64,000 nt of DNA from Maribacter sp. MMG018 (GCF_018100785.1 NZ_JAGJEC010000004.1:62001-126000); one strand, 5' to 3'; positions 35,321-43,917 are shown, counted from the stretch's first letter. Notes: generated from the sequence alone by a model not told the origin. Made by a program: numbers and translations.

Positions 35321-38300
35321 TCATTTTACATTACCCTCCATGAACAATTGATCAACTTTAGACTTCAACGCATCATTTGGCAATACCCTATAAAATTCTT
35401 CAAGCAGGTCTAATGACGTTGGTTTTTTAGGATATTGATTATTGGCCAAAAAACTTCTTAGTGCTTCATTTACTTTATCTTCGCCTATTAATTCAGATAA
35501 TTCTACCATTGCTATTGCACCTTTTGAGTAAGCTATATGTGTTGCGCCATAAGGCACTTTGTATAAAGGTGAATCTCCGTAAAGCCCTTTTTCATTATCA
35601 TAAATTTGTTGATGTATTTTAACGCGTTCCATCATGCGTTCTTTTCCATACATTTTTTTGTAAATCATCATTTCGGTATACATGGCTAAAGACTCTGTAA
35701 GCATTGAAGCACCTTCTCTTTCATCTGGATTTATTTGACTATTTCCCCACCATATATGTGCTAACTCATGGCCTGCTAATTCATTTATAACATCTTTACT
35801 TGGATCACTATCTATATTAGCATGAAATATCATGTTTTCAGTCATAAAAATGGTTGCTGGATATGCTGTTGCCGCAAACCCACTCGTAAAAGATGAGACC
35901 TCAACAAAACTTATTTTTTCAAATGGATAAGCACTAAAATTATCCACACAATAATCTAAACTCAATACGACATTTTTTAGCAGTCGATCTACATTTTCAA
36001 AATGCATGTCATGATAAAGTACTTCAATTTCTATGTTACGATGCTTGATAGCTTGTTTTTGGTACTTAGCAGATGCAACTGCAAATCGAAATGGAACACC
36101 ATCGGCTTTGTATTGGGTATTCGTCCTATCGTTTTCAGTCCAGGTTTTAACAATATTACCTATTCCCATAGGTGTTTGATTGCTTTCAGTGGTAACTACC
36201 ATATTTAAATTTATAAAGTCATTTTTAAAGACTTTTGGTGTTTCAAGCCTCTTCGAACTTGTTGGATTTCCAAGTCCGTATTCTTCTCGTTTTTGCTGAT
36301 CCTCTATCTCTTTATCTGATTGGTATCCCAACAAAGGATAATAATTACTAATTCTCATAAACGAACCATTATCAACGATAGCATTAAAAGATTGATGCCC
36401 ATTGACAGCGAACCATCTGTATGATAAATTAAACTCTAGAGTCGCTGTATCACTCGGCATAAAAGGCTCATCAAGTTTTACCTCTGAAACAATCTCATCA
36501 ACTGAAATTTCTATATTATGGATTCTAAATGTTGCTTCATTTAATTCTAAGTCAGAATGAAAATTCAATAGAATCCTGCTTATCGGTTTATCTGTTAGAT
36601 TTTGGATTCTATATTTTCCTTGAATCTTATAAGAATTTTCAGAAGGGTACAAGTCTATTTTTGTGTCTACATCTATAATTGTAGGTTGGGGTATATTTTG
36701 ATAATGACGGTAATTTTTTTCATAATTAACCGCTTCAACTAGTTGTGAATCTTCATTTTTTGGTGAGTAACCATTCATAAAATTAAAACCTCCACAGATG
36801 CCCAATCCAAAAAAAACAGTGACAATAAACGATTTCAATTTGGTCCATTGTTTAAATTTCAAAAATGATTTTAATGCCCATATTAAGCCCAACAGGCTTA
36901 TTCCAAAAAGCAATCTGTTTGAAAAGGCCGACAGATAAGCACCATAACCATTCAATTCGCTAAACACACCTTTGAACCCTGAGAAAATGTGTAACAATGG
37001 ATATGGCAACAACATCTTAACTAATGGTGTTGCAAAAACTACAACCGCTAATATTGAAACACCTAAGGCTACATATTTGCTGTTTATAATAGTATTGATA
37101 AGAAGTAATAATGCACCGAAAAGGAAAAGCGGAATTGTATTAAATATAATAACCCCAAAATAAGCCAACCAATCAATTTGGGTATATCCATAACTTATTT
37201 GAAACACTAATGCTAATACTATAAGTAGCGTAGTTAAGAATACCAATAGCACAGCTAATGACATTAAGTGCCCTTTTAATTTCGCTTTTGAAAAAATTGT
37301 ACTGTCTTCAATTAAATAAAAATTGGCTGTAGTACTTCTCCAATACATATCATTTATAAAATACGCTAGAATAAATGCTCCTAATAAGTGAAAGCTTTGA
37401 GAAATAGAAGTAGCCAAAAGTCCTGAACTGGCATAATAATCTGGTAAACGAATGCCTTTATCTATATCAGAATACATTTCCATACCAACAAAGAATACCA
37501 ACAGCATTGAAACGGCAACTATAGTTACGCTTTTAAAAAGGTAAATTAAATCAACCTTTGCAAAGGAAATGATTGAACTGAACTCTGACTTAAAACCAAA
37601 ATTAAGAACAGGTGTTTTGACCTTTGTTAATCTTACTTTTGCATCTTTAACTTTATGCTGTTTACGTCTCAATTCGTTTTTACTTGTAGCTTTATTAAAT
37701 ACATAAAAACGATAAGAAATAACCAAAAACAACATTGACAACAGCATATAAGCTATACGATTGATAGCCAAAAAACCTTTTAATGGCACGATGAACTGAT
37801 TTTTATCGCTAACACTTAAGTCTTTAGCTTCAAAGAAATATGCAGAAGCTCCAAAAGGATCTAATAATGATGATAGTTGCTGTACTTCAATAGATTGTGG
37901 TATGCTGCCTGCCATAAATGGCGAATTAGAAAACACCAATAATACCATGTACAGTACATACAATAGTAAACCTCCAATAACCACTAATAACTTCTTGCGT
38001 GAAGTATAAGCAATCATAAACAAGAAGCTACAAACGAAAAAGCAGTTTAAAACTCCAAAGATTAAAAAAGGATAGAGATACGACCAAAAACTAAACCCTA
38101 ACTGCATTTCGTTTCCAGTACGCGAGTTTTGACCAATGACAAAACCTATAATTAAGATTAAAAAACTTAAAAAAGTTCTTAAAGTAAACACAGAGAATTT
38201 CCCTATTAAATAGTTTTTAAGCGTAATTGGATATGAGAACAACATAATATCAAATTTTGTGTCCCATTCCTTAAACAGAATCTCTAAGGCAAATAAAATG

Positions 38301-38500
38301 GCCATAAAAATTATGGATAGACTCAACAAAGCCATCATAAAGCCAATTGTGTAAGGGGAATTAAGATAAATTCCTTCACCAGCAGTTAAGTTGAACTTAT
38401 AACCGCAAAACCATCCTATAAACACTAATATTAAAGCTGTTAAACCTAATACATACCGGTTACCGCTATGCTTTAATTGAAATTGAAGTATAGCATTCAT
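35321..38500 (-). CDS. ABC-2-type permease fused to an M1-like zinc aminopeptidase
   Basis: This 1059-residue protein has two parts. The N-terminal half (about 1-590) has some twelve membrane segments of an ABC-2-type permease. The C-terminal half is an M1-family peptidase, with HELAH at about 911-915 and the second zinc ligand Glu in TESLAMYTEM about 20 residues later. The GxMEN substrate motif is not obvious. Such ABC permease/M1 fusions occur in several Bacteroidota and Firmicutes. The ATP-binding subunit is encoded 2 bp upstream at 38503. A role in peptide or antibiotic export with proteolysis is possible. The substrate is unknown. Confidence 0.92.
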   Translation of the reverse strand: MNAILQFQLKHSGNRYVLGLTALILVFIGWFCGYKFNLTAGEGIYLNSPYTIGFMMALLSLSIIFMAILFALEILFKEWDTKFDIMLFSYPITLKNYLIGKFSVFTLRTFLSFLILIIGFVIGQNSRTGNEMQLGFSFWSYLYPFLIFGVLNCFFVCSFLFMIAYTSRKKLLVVIGGLLLYVLYMVLLVFSNSPFMAGSIPQSIEVQQLSSLLDPFGASAYFFEAKDLSVSDKNQFIVPLKGFLAINRIAYMLLSMLFLVISYRFYVFNKATSKNELRRKQHKVKDAKVRLTKVKTPVLNFGFKSEFSSIISFAKVDLIYLFKSVTIVAVSMLLVFFVGMEMYSDIDKGIRLPDYYASSGLLATSISQSFHLLGAFILAYFINDMYWRSTTANFYLIEDSTIFSKAKLKGHLMSLAVLLVFLTTLLIVLALVFQISYGYTQIDWLAYFGVIIFNTIPLFLFGALLLLINTIINSKYVALGVSILAVVVFATPLVKMLLPYPLLHIFSGFKGVFSELNGYGAYLSAFSNRLLFGISLLGLIWALKSFLKFKQWTKLKSFIVTVFFGLGICGGFNFMNGYSPKNEDSQLVEAVNYEKNYRHYQNIPQPTIIDVDTKIDLYPSENSYKIQGKYRIQNLTDKPISRILLNFHSDLELNEATFRIHNIEISVDEIVSEVKLDEPFMPSDTATLEFNLSYRWFAVNGHQSFNAIVDNGSFMRISNYYPLLGYQSDKEIEDQQKREEYGLGNPTSSKRLETPKVFKNDFINLNMVVTTESNQTPMGIGNIVKTWTENDRTNTQYKADGVPFRFAVASAKYQKQAIKHRNIEIEVLYHDMHFENVDRLLKNVVLSLDYCVDNFSAYPFEKISFVEVSSFTSGFAATAYPATIFMTENMIFHANIDSDPSKDVINELAGHELAHIWWGNSQINPDEREGASMLTESLAMYTEMMIYKKMYGKERMMERVKIHQQIYDNEKGLYGDSPLYKVPYGATHIAYSKGAIAMVELSELIGEDKVNEALRSFLANNQYPKKPTSLDLLEEFYRVLPNDALKSKVDQLFMEGNVK

Positions 38501-38502
38501 AA

Positions 38503-39375
38503 TTAACTGTTTTGAGAAAGAACATTAAAGTAAACGTGCTCTAGTATTGGTTCAACTGGTGAAAATCCTTCGGGTTGTATAGGTGCAAACACTGTAATTT
38601 GTAGTTGACGCTCTATAAGTTGTTGACTAATAACTTTTAGATTTGATTGATAAATTTCTAGTTCATCGTTATCAATAAATTTTGACCAGATTTTACCTTT
38701 TAAATCTTCAATTAATTCTTTTGGCTTGCCAGTTTTAAGAATTCGACCTCTATTCATTATGGTCATTTCAGAACAAAGGTTTTTAACATCTTCAACTAAA
38801 TGAGTAGATAAAATCACAACTACTTCACTACTAATATCACTTAGAAGTGTATTGAATCGGTTGCGCTCTTCTGGATCCAATCCTGCCGTAGGCTCATCCA
38901 CTATAATAATTTTCGGATTCCCCAATAGGGCTTGAGCCACACCAAAGCGTTGTTTCATTCCACCAGAAAACGTATGGACCTCCTTATCTTTAAAATGCCA
39001 TAGGTTTACTTTTTCCAATAAATACCGTATCTGGTTTTGACGTTCAGCTTTATTATTAACACCTTTTAAAACAGCTATATGGTTTAATAAATCGTATGCA
39101 TTTACTTTAGGGTAAACACCAAAATCCTGTGGCAAAAATCCTAGATTTTTTTTTATATAATCTGTGTCTTGTACTACATCTATATCATTAAACTCAATAG
39201 AACCTGAAGTTGGTTTTTGTAAGCCCACAATCGTTTTCATTAAAGAGGATTTACCAGCGCCATTGGGACCTAACAAACCAAACATGCCATTCTTTATCTC
39301 TAGGGAAATACCATTAATGGCATTGTAACCATTTTTGTAAATTAAATTTAAATCGGTAATTTTTAAGGTATTCAT
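38503..39375 (-). CDS. ABC transporter ATP-binding protein
   Basis: This 290-residue nucleotide-binding subunit has Walker A GPNGAGKSS near residue 35, the ABC signature FSGGMKQR, Walker B IIIVDEPTAGLD, and the H-loop LSTHLVED. It is of the ABC-2 exporter type. It sits 2 bp upstream of the permease/M1 fusion gene, so the two form the exporter. The 223-bp spacer upstream is AT-rich. A TTGACTCTGACTAA at 39440-39453 resembles the island operators but has no proper -7 box at the fixed distance. Confidence 0.96.
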   Translation of the reverse strand: MNTLKITDLNLIYKNGYNAINGISLEIKNGMFGLLGPNGAGKSSLMKTIVGLQKPTSGSIEFNDIDVVQDTDYIKKNLGFLPQDFGVYPKVNAYDLLNHIAVLKGVNNKAERQNQIRYLLEKVNLWHFKDKEVHTFSGGMKQRFGVAQALLGNPKIIIVDEPTAGLDPEERNRFNTLLSDISSEVVVILSTHLVEDVKNLCSEMTIMNRGRILKTGKPKELIEDLKGKIWSKFIDNDELEIYQSNLKVISQQLIERQLQITVFAPIQPEGFSPVEPILEHVYFNVLSQNS

Positions 39376-39598
39376 GATATTCGTTTTTTGATTGATTGAA
39401 AACTGAAATTGACGCTTTTTGATAATAATTAAGCATTAATTGACTCTGACTAATTATGCTTTCTGTAATAAAAGTAAAAACTCTGACCTTACTGTTATTG
39501 GACAGGCTTTGTTTATAACCTTTTTCATAGATACAGAACTAATATGTTCGCTTTCTTTGGTTTATTAATATTTTCATTTTTAACTGCAATAAGCATTT

Positions 39599-39943
39599 CT
39601 AAATCATATTTCTATTACAATAGGTAGCTTTCTCAAAATCCCTTATGTTTATTGAGATAATTGGCACCTGAGAAAACATGGCTTTTAGTTCTGTCACGAT
39701 TTGCTTTGACAGATTCGATTTCTGTTCGGTATTTCGTCCTTGCATGATATTAGCAAACACATGGATAAAATCATCTTTGGTATTGCCAGTATTATAGTAT
39801 TGAAAAGGATTGATCCGTACTTTAATGTCTTCAGGAGCAAACAATCCGGTCGATGCTGCCGTATCATACACCTTTTGCATGATTTTTTCCGGTGTTTCTA
39901 ATTTGATGACCTGCTTTGAGCAGTCTATTACAAAATGTGGTAT
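39599..39943 (-). CDS. 5-carboxymethyl-2-hydroxymuconate isomerase-like protein, apparent ATA start
   Basis: Read from the ATA at 39943-39941, the frame gives 114 residues: PHFVIDCSK, VRINPFQYY, DDFIHVFANIMQGRN, then SINIRDFEKATYCNRN at the end. This is the whole length of the CHMI/tautomerase-fold family (about 115-126), whose catalytic Pro is the first residue after Met. The only in-frame ATG gives 93 residues and loses the catalytic Pro, so the ATA reading fits the family better. The gene begins 5 bp after the stop of the serine hydrolase gene and is probably translationally coupled. CHMI enzymes act in aromatic-acid catabolism, but no such pathway is nearby. Confidence 0.7.
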   Translation of the reverse strand: MPHFVIDCSKQVIKLETPEKIMQKVYDTAASTGLFAPEDIKVRINPFQYYNTGNTKDDFIHVFANIMQGRNTEQKSNLSKQIVTELKAMFSQVPIISINIRDFEKATYCNRNMI

Positions 39944-39948
39944 ATCGT

Positions 39949-41016
39949 TTAATTTTTAAGGTTTGCATTAATTACAATTGAAGCTATATCTCTAGTGGCC
40001 TTCGTTGGTGAATTGCAATCGCAATTACTAAACCCGATTACGTAAATGTCTAAACCAGGCACATAAACGCCCATAGATTTAAATCCAAAGATGCTTCCAC
40101 CATGTTCTCTCGAAGGCTCGCCATCTATATCCTTTAGATGCCACCCATAACCATAGGTAAATGGCGTACCATTGTTTAATGTGTATTTAGTGAACATTCG
40201 ATTGATTGTACCTTGAGAAACCAATACACTATTATTAATGGCCTCTTGCCATTTTAACATATCTTCTACCGTAGACATTAAAGAGCCGGAAGCATAAGGT
40301 ATACTTAAACTCACATACATCTTATTTGTGTACTCTCCTCTGTTATGATAGCCGTAAGCTCTATGCTTTACGATGTCTCTATCGCTTGCATAGCGGGAAT
40401 CGGCCATACCCAATTTTTCAAAAATGTTGGTTTCTATAAAATCTTCATAAGTACTTCCGGAAACCAACTCTATAATATATCCTAAAACAACGTAACCGGA
40501 ATTATTATAGGAAAACTGTTCCCCCGGTTCAAAATCAACGGGTTCATCCTTAAAGAAATCTACCAGCTCTTTCGGAGTAAGGTCTTTTTTGGCGATGGTC
40601 ATGATGGATTTCATTTTGGTAAAATCCTTTATACCAGAAGTATGCGTCAATAAGTGATGGATGGAGATATTGCTTCCATTCGGATAATCTGGAATATATT
40701 TTGAAATCGCATCACTCACATTTAATTTCCCTTGTTCTTCCAGCATCATAATGGCAACAGCTGTAAACTGTTTGGTCATGGATCCTATTTGAAAGACATT
40801 ATTGGGTTTCATTGGCACATTCAATTCTAAATTGGCCACACCAAAAGCCTTTATGTAAAGGGGGTTGCCGTCTTTTGCAACAAGAAAGACGCCCCCTGGT
40901 CCATTTTTGTCTTTAAAAACAGTGGTTATAACACTATCAATTTGAGTTTCTAATGTTTGGGAGCAAGTGACTTGCAGCGAAAACACCACAATTAAAAAGG
41001 TTAATACTAATCTCAT
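39949..41016 (-). CDS. Exported class C beta-lactamase-like serine hydrolase
   Basis: This 355-residue protein has a signal peptide (VLTFLIVVFSLQVTCS). SxxK is SMTKQF at about 80, YxN is FSYNNSGYV, and the late HGGSIFGFKS fits the K/H-T-G-type third motif. It is a serine esterase or peptidase-like enzyme, not necessarily a beta-lactamase. It lacks the TPR tail of the paralogue at 31270. It is transcribed leftwards from the island-type promoter at 41060-41103, and the CHMI-like gene follows. Confidence 0.88.
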   Translation of the reverse strand: MRLVLTFLIVVFSLQVTCSQTLETQIDSVITTVFKDKNGPGGVFLVAKDGNPLYIKAFGVANLELNVPMKPNNVFQIGSMTKQFTAVAIMMLEEQGKLNVSDAISKYIPDYPNGSNISIHHLLTHTSGIKDFTKMKSIMTIAKKDLTPKELVDFFKDEPVDFEPGEQFSYNNSGYVVLGYIIELVSGSTYEDFIETNIFEKLGMADSRYASDRDIVKHRAYGYHNRGEYTNKMYVSLSIPYASGSLMSTVEDMLKWQEAINNSVLVSQGTINRMFTKYTLNNGTPFTYGYGWHLKDIDGEPSREHGGSIFGFKSMGVYVPGLDIYVIGFSNCDCNSPTKATRDIASIVINANLKN

Positions 41017-41059
41017 TGTATTCGTTTTTTGATTGATTATTTAAATTTTTGTTTTGAAT

Positions 41060-41103
41060 TAAAACTAGCTAGTTCAATAGTCAAAAAACTTAAGGTATCT
41101 TAA
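41060..41103 (-). promoter_or_regulatory. Island-type activated promoter of the serine hydrolase/CHMI pair
   Basis: In the direction of transcription, TTTCTTAAGATACCTTAA (operator core 41103-41090) is followed after 22 nt by TAGTTTTA (41067-41060), one mismatch from TAnnTTTG. The leader to the ATG is 43 nt, longer than at the other sites. The operator is also almost a perfect palindrome (CTTAAG-N4-CTTAAG). Confidence 0.6.
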
Positions 41104-41148
41104 GAAAACTATGAACTTAAAATTATGACTGTAAAACATATCTGGAGG

Positions 41149-41844
41149 TTACACGGTTTTTATACTATGCTTTTTAAAAGACTTCTTCCTAAATCCTTTA
41201 ATTAACAGCCAAACAGTCAATGAGAACTCACCAATAACAGTAGGCATAATCACTATAACTTCGAAAATATTTTTATAATCATCATAATTTGACATACTTA
41301 GTTTTGCCATTCCATCTATGATATAACCAAACGCAGCCAGTACCAATAGGACCCCTAATGCTTTTGGAATATACGTTGACTTTATAATTAGATACCCAAG
41401 AACAATTAAGTGGATACCAAAAAACAACAATCCGATAGTCCAAAGTGTATCAAAATCCAACAACAACTCCGTTACTACTTGTTGTAATTTTATGGAGTTA
41501 GAAACGTTATTTGTCAATTCATAAATATGTAATAGTTTAAGAAGGGCCACACAAAAAAACACAGCGTGCAGTATTCTAAAAAAAGAAGCTAGATAAGATA
41601 GATTTTTACTTGTTGATTTTGTTAAGTTGAAAAGTGACCAAACCAATAACACATCAAAAAACAACATAATAGTAAAGCCAAGTAAACCACTGCCGAACTG
41701 TGAATGATTATTAATGAAGTTTGTAGTTGTAATGTGTTGGTTGCTGCTATCTATTAAGCCTTCGAGTACTGCAAAATTGGCGTAAAAACCAGCAATAAAA
41801 ATCATTAAATAAGCTATTCCTGAAATTTTTGCTATCTGTTTCAT
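41149..41844 (-). CDS. DUF4386-like membrane protein
   Basis: This 231-residue protein has about six membrane segments and the start QIAKISGIAYLMIFIAGFYANFAVLEGLI. A later SKNLSYLASFFRILHAVFFCVALLKL and a GIHLIVLGYLIIKS stretch fit the uncharacterised DUF4386 family. The function is unknown. It is divergent from the DMT transporter gene and has its own island-type promoter (41870-41913). Confidence 0.82.
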   Translation of the reverse strand: MKQIAKISGIAYLMIFIAGFYANFAVLEGLIDSSNQHITTTNFINNHSQFGSGLLGFTIMLFFDVLLVWSLFNLTKSTSKNLSYLASFFRILHAVFFCVALLKLLHIYELTNNVSNSIKLQQVVTELLLDFDTLWTIGLLFFGIHLIVLGYLIIKSTYIPKALGVLLVLAAFGYIIDGMAKLSMSNYDDYKNIFEVIVIMPTVIGEFSLTVWLLIKGFRKKSFKKHSIKTV

Positions 41845-41869
41845 AATTGATGAATTTTAAATTTTCAAA

Positions 41870-41913
41870 CAAAATTATCGCTTCACAATATGGAATTCAT
41901 TGACTTTGGTTAA
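41870..41913 (-). promoter_or_regulatory. Island-type activated promoter, subclass B, of the DUF4386 gene
   Basis: In the direction of transcription, TTTCTTAACCAAAGTCAA (core 41913-41900) is followed after 22 nt by TAATTTTG (41877-41870). The leader to the ATG at 41844 is 25 nt. The operator is followed by TGAAT, as in the lipoprotein site at 29989-30032. Confidence 0.65.
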
Positions 41914-41980
41914 GAAATTGAATGAACCTTATGAAGGTATAAATCAGTTACAAATCTAATTCTGACTAATCCCTGATTTC

Positions 41981-42024
41981 TTAAGCTACCTTAATTTTCA
42001 CCCAATTCTTTCCCCATAATTTTG
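41981..42024 (+). promoter_or_regulatory. Island-type activated promoter of the DMT transporter operon
   Basis: TTAAGCTACCTTAA (41981-41994, preceded by TTTC) is followed after 22 nt by TAATTTTG (42017-42024). The leader to the ATG is 19 nt. This site is divergent from 41870-41913. Only 67 bp separate the two operator cores. Confidence 0.7.
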
Positions 42025-42043
42025 TTGTTTAAAAGGTAGAATC

Positions 42044-42493
42044 ATGAATCAAAACATCAATAGCATACTGGCAATTCTTGGAGGAATTTTTTTAGCAATG
42101 CAAGGAGGTTTTAATGCACAGCTTGGCGTTCAATTAAGAAATCCATTAATGGCGTCATTGGTAGCATTCTTTTTCAGCATGGTTTTCGCTTTGCTAGTGG
42201 TTTTATTGAGCCTCAAAAGCTTTCCGAAAACATCAATACTGTTTGATATACCCAAATATTTATGGTTTACAGGAGCATTTTTCAGTGTTGTTGGAATTTG
42301 CCTTTACTACTATACAATTCCCAAACTGGGAATATCCACCATGATTTCGTTAGGTCTTTTTGGTCAACTCCTATTCTCTACTATCGCAGGGCACCATGGT
42401 TGGTTTGGGATGCCCCAAGAACCTATGGAAATTAAACGAATACTGGGAGTGGTGGCCATGTGTATCGGAATTTTTCTAATTAAAAAAAGCTAA
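42044..42493 (+). CDS. DMT-superfamily (DUF606/YdcZ-like) membrane protein
   Basis: This 149-residue protein has five membrane helices and the signature start SILAILGGIFLAMQGGFNAQLGVQL, then NPLMASLVAFFFSMVFALL and ISTMISLGLFGQLLFSTI. It is of the YdcZ/DUF606 family of the drug/metabolite transporter group, which often work as two half-size proteins. Export of small molecules is likely. It is the first gene of an operon with a nitroreductase (40-bp gap) and a VOC protein. Confidence 0.87.
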   Translation: MNQNINSILAILGGIFLAMQGGFNAQLGVQLRNPLMASLVAFFFSMVFALLVVLLSLKSFPKTSILFDIPKYLWFTGAFFSVVGICLYYYTIPKLGISTMISLGLFGQLLFSTIAGHHGWFGMPQEPMEIKRILGVVAMCIGIFLIKKS

Positions 42494-42532
42494 GCCTCAA
42501 AGCGTAAAAATAATACGAACCTTAAAATAAAT

Positions 42533-43165
42533 ATGATGAGACTATTGGAAGATCTAAAATGGCGTTATGCTACCAAAAAATTTGACCCGACCAAAAATAT
42601 CGGCACCACTGACCTTGAAAAATTACAGGAGGCCATACAATTATCGGTTTCTTCGTACGGACTGCAGTTATATAAAGTTTTGGTTATCAAAGATCAAAAA
42701 TTAAGAGAGCAGCTTAAAGAAGCCTCATGGAATCAATCGCAGATTACAGAAGCTTCACACCTTTTCGTTTTTTGCAATTATATCGAAAGAAGCGAAAAGC
42801 ACATTGACGATTATATTCAAGCCACTGCGACCATACAAGGTACACCATTGGAAAAGCTAATGCCTTATGGCGATTTTATCAAAAATAGTTTATCTCAAAA
42901 GTCTGATTCGGAGTGGATAAGTTGGTCGGAAAAACAAACCTATTTAGCTCTATCGAACCTTTTAATGGCCTGTGCAGAATTAAAAATAGATGCGTGCCCA
43001 ATGGAAGGGTTCGAACCGGATAAATACAATGAAATCTTAGGATTGAAAAAGAAAGGTTTGAATGCAGCGGTAATTGCACCGGTGGGATACCGATCGGAAG
43101 AAGACCATACGCAATTCAGGACCAAAGTCAGAAAACCTAAAGAGCTTATTTTCAAAATGATATAA
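42533..43165 (+). CDS. NAD(P)H-dependent nitroreductase-family protein
   Basis: This 210-residue protein begins with the family start LLEDLKWRYATKKFDPTKNI. It has SVSSYGLQLYKVLVIKD (FMN-binding), SWSEKQTYLALSNLLMACAELKIDACPMEGF and GYRSEEDHTQ. It is an FMN-dependent nitro/quinone reductase or dihydropteridine reductase-like (NfsB/YdjA type). Two adjacent ATG codons are present; the second (42536) may be used. With the FMN reductase at 25936, the island encodes two flavin reductases under the same promoter type. Confidence 0.93.
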   Translation: MMRLLEDLKWRYATKKFDPTKNIGTTDLEKLQEAIQLSVSSYGLQLYKVLVIKDQKLREQLKEASWNQSQITEASHLFVFCNYIERSEKHIDDYIQATATIQGTPLEKLMPYGDFIKNSLSQKSDSEWISWSEKQTYLALSNLLMACAELKIDACPMEGFEPDKYNEILGLKKKGLNAAVIAPVGYRSEEDHTQFRTKVRKPKELIFKMI

Positions 43166-43201
43166 CCAATATTAAAAGTGTTAAACGTAAAATCTTGCAA
43201 A

Positions 43202-43675
43202 GTGAAATTACCCAAAACATATATTGTCTTTATTTTTATAAGCTTTCTCGTTACTATCTTCAGCTTTGTAAAAAAACCTCAAGATAGAACCACATCACTT
43301 CGTTTGGAGCTTTTCAGTTCCAATGTTGAAGAATCCGTAAATTTTTATACAAAAATCCTTAATTTTTCAAAAGAAGGTGATTCCATTAATCAATCCTATC
43401 AACAAGTCATAAATGGTTCTGTGATTATAGGAATAGGACCTGAGGCTAAGTTGTCAGAGGATCATTTTTTGAAATATAAGGAAAGTGATTCTCGCCGTGG
43501 CATCGGTGTGGAAATTGTCTTGGAAGTAGACAATTTATTAGCTGTTTATCGGCAAGTGAAACGAAGTGATTATCCAATACATGCCGAGATAAACGATAGA
43601 CCGTGGGGACTTACCGATTTTAGATTGATTGACCCCGATGGTTATTACATCAGAGTCACCTCAAGAAAAGATTAA
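43202..43675 (+). CDS. VOC-family (glyoxalase-like) protein with N-terminal membrane anchor
   Basis: This protein of about 157 residues starts with a GTG (43202) and a hydrophobic segment (TYIVFIFISFLVTIFSF). A single VOC domain follows: SLRLELFSSNVEESVNFYTKIL, GIGVEIVLEVDNLLAVYRQV and WGLTDFRLIDPDGYYIRVT. It resembles glyoxalase/bleomycin-resistance proteins, which bind metal and act on aldehydes or on antibiotics. The membrane segment is unusual for the family. The frame extends to an upstream GTG at 43178. It is the last gene before the island boundary. Confidence 0.82.
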   Translation: MKLPKTYIVFIFISFLVTIFSFVKKPQDRTTSLRLELFSSNVEESVNFYTKILNFSKEGDSINQSYQQVINGSVIIGIGPEAKLSEDHFLKYKESDSRRGIGVEIVLEVDNLLAVYRQVKRSDYPIHAEINDRPWGLTDFRLIDPDGYYIRVTSRKD

Positions 43676-43726
43676 GGGCTGTAAATGCTTTTATAATAAA
43701 ATCTTATAAAAGCATGCATTTGTATA

Positions 43727-43905
43727 CTTTTTTTGATAAATTACTCAAGAACTTTATAATAAACAGAAAACTAAAACTGCATACGTTTTTGCATACGATT
43801 TAATAATCTAATAGTGGCTGAGCCCTATAAAACCGTTGGAATTTTTCCACCCTTGGAGCTCATAACCCGAAGGTCACTGGTTCGAGTCCAGTTCCCGCTA
43901 CAAAG
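43727..43905 (+). repeat. Right 179-bp direct repeat (att copy B) with tRNA-Met 3' half
   Basis: This is the second copy of the repeat at 24316-24493, in the same orientation, with three base changes. It marks the right end of the island. It ends in the tRNA-Met 3' half and again contains two TGCATACG octamers (43778-43785 and 43790-43797). Beyond it, gene content becomes housekeeping-like. Confidence 0.88.
43858..43900 (+). pseudogene. 3' half of tRNA-Met(CAT), attachment-site duplicate B
   Basis: This fragment is identical to 24446-24488. It runs from the anticodon loop GCTCATAACCCG to the acceptor strand TCCCGCT plus A. The 5' half of the tRNA is missing here as well. An intact tRNA-Met gene should lie at the other end of the array, left of this window, since the 3' fragments point that way. 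Confidence 0.85.
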
Positions 43906-43917
43906 GCCTAAGGCCAT

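Noticed and set aside
39440-39453. TTGACTCTGACTAA as a seventh island-type operator in front of the ABC ATPase gene
   Set aside because: The second half is degenerate, and no TAnnTTTG box is found at the fixed 22-nt distance.
24491-43726. An integrase gene within the island
   Set aside because: All frames of useful size were assigned to other families. None shows the tyrosine recombinase R-H-R-Y pattern or a serine recombinase domain.
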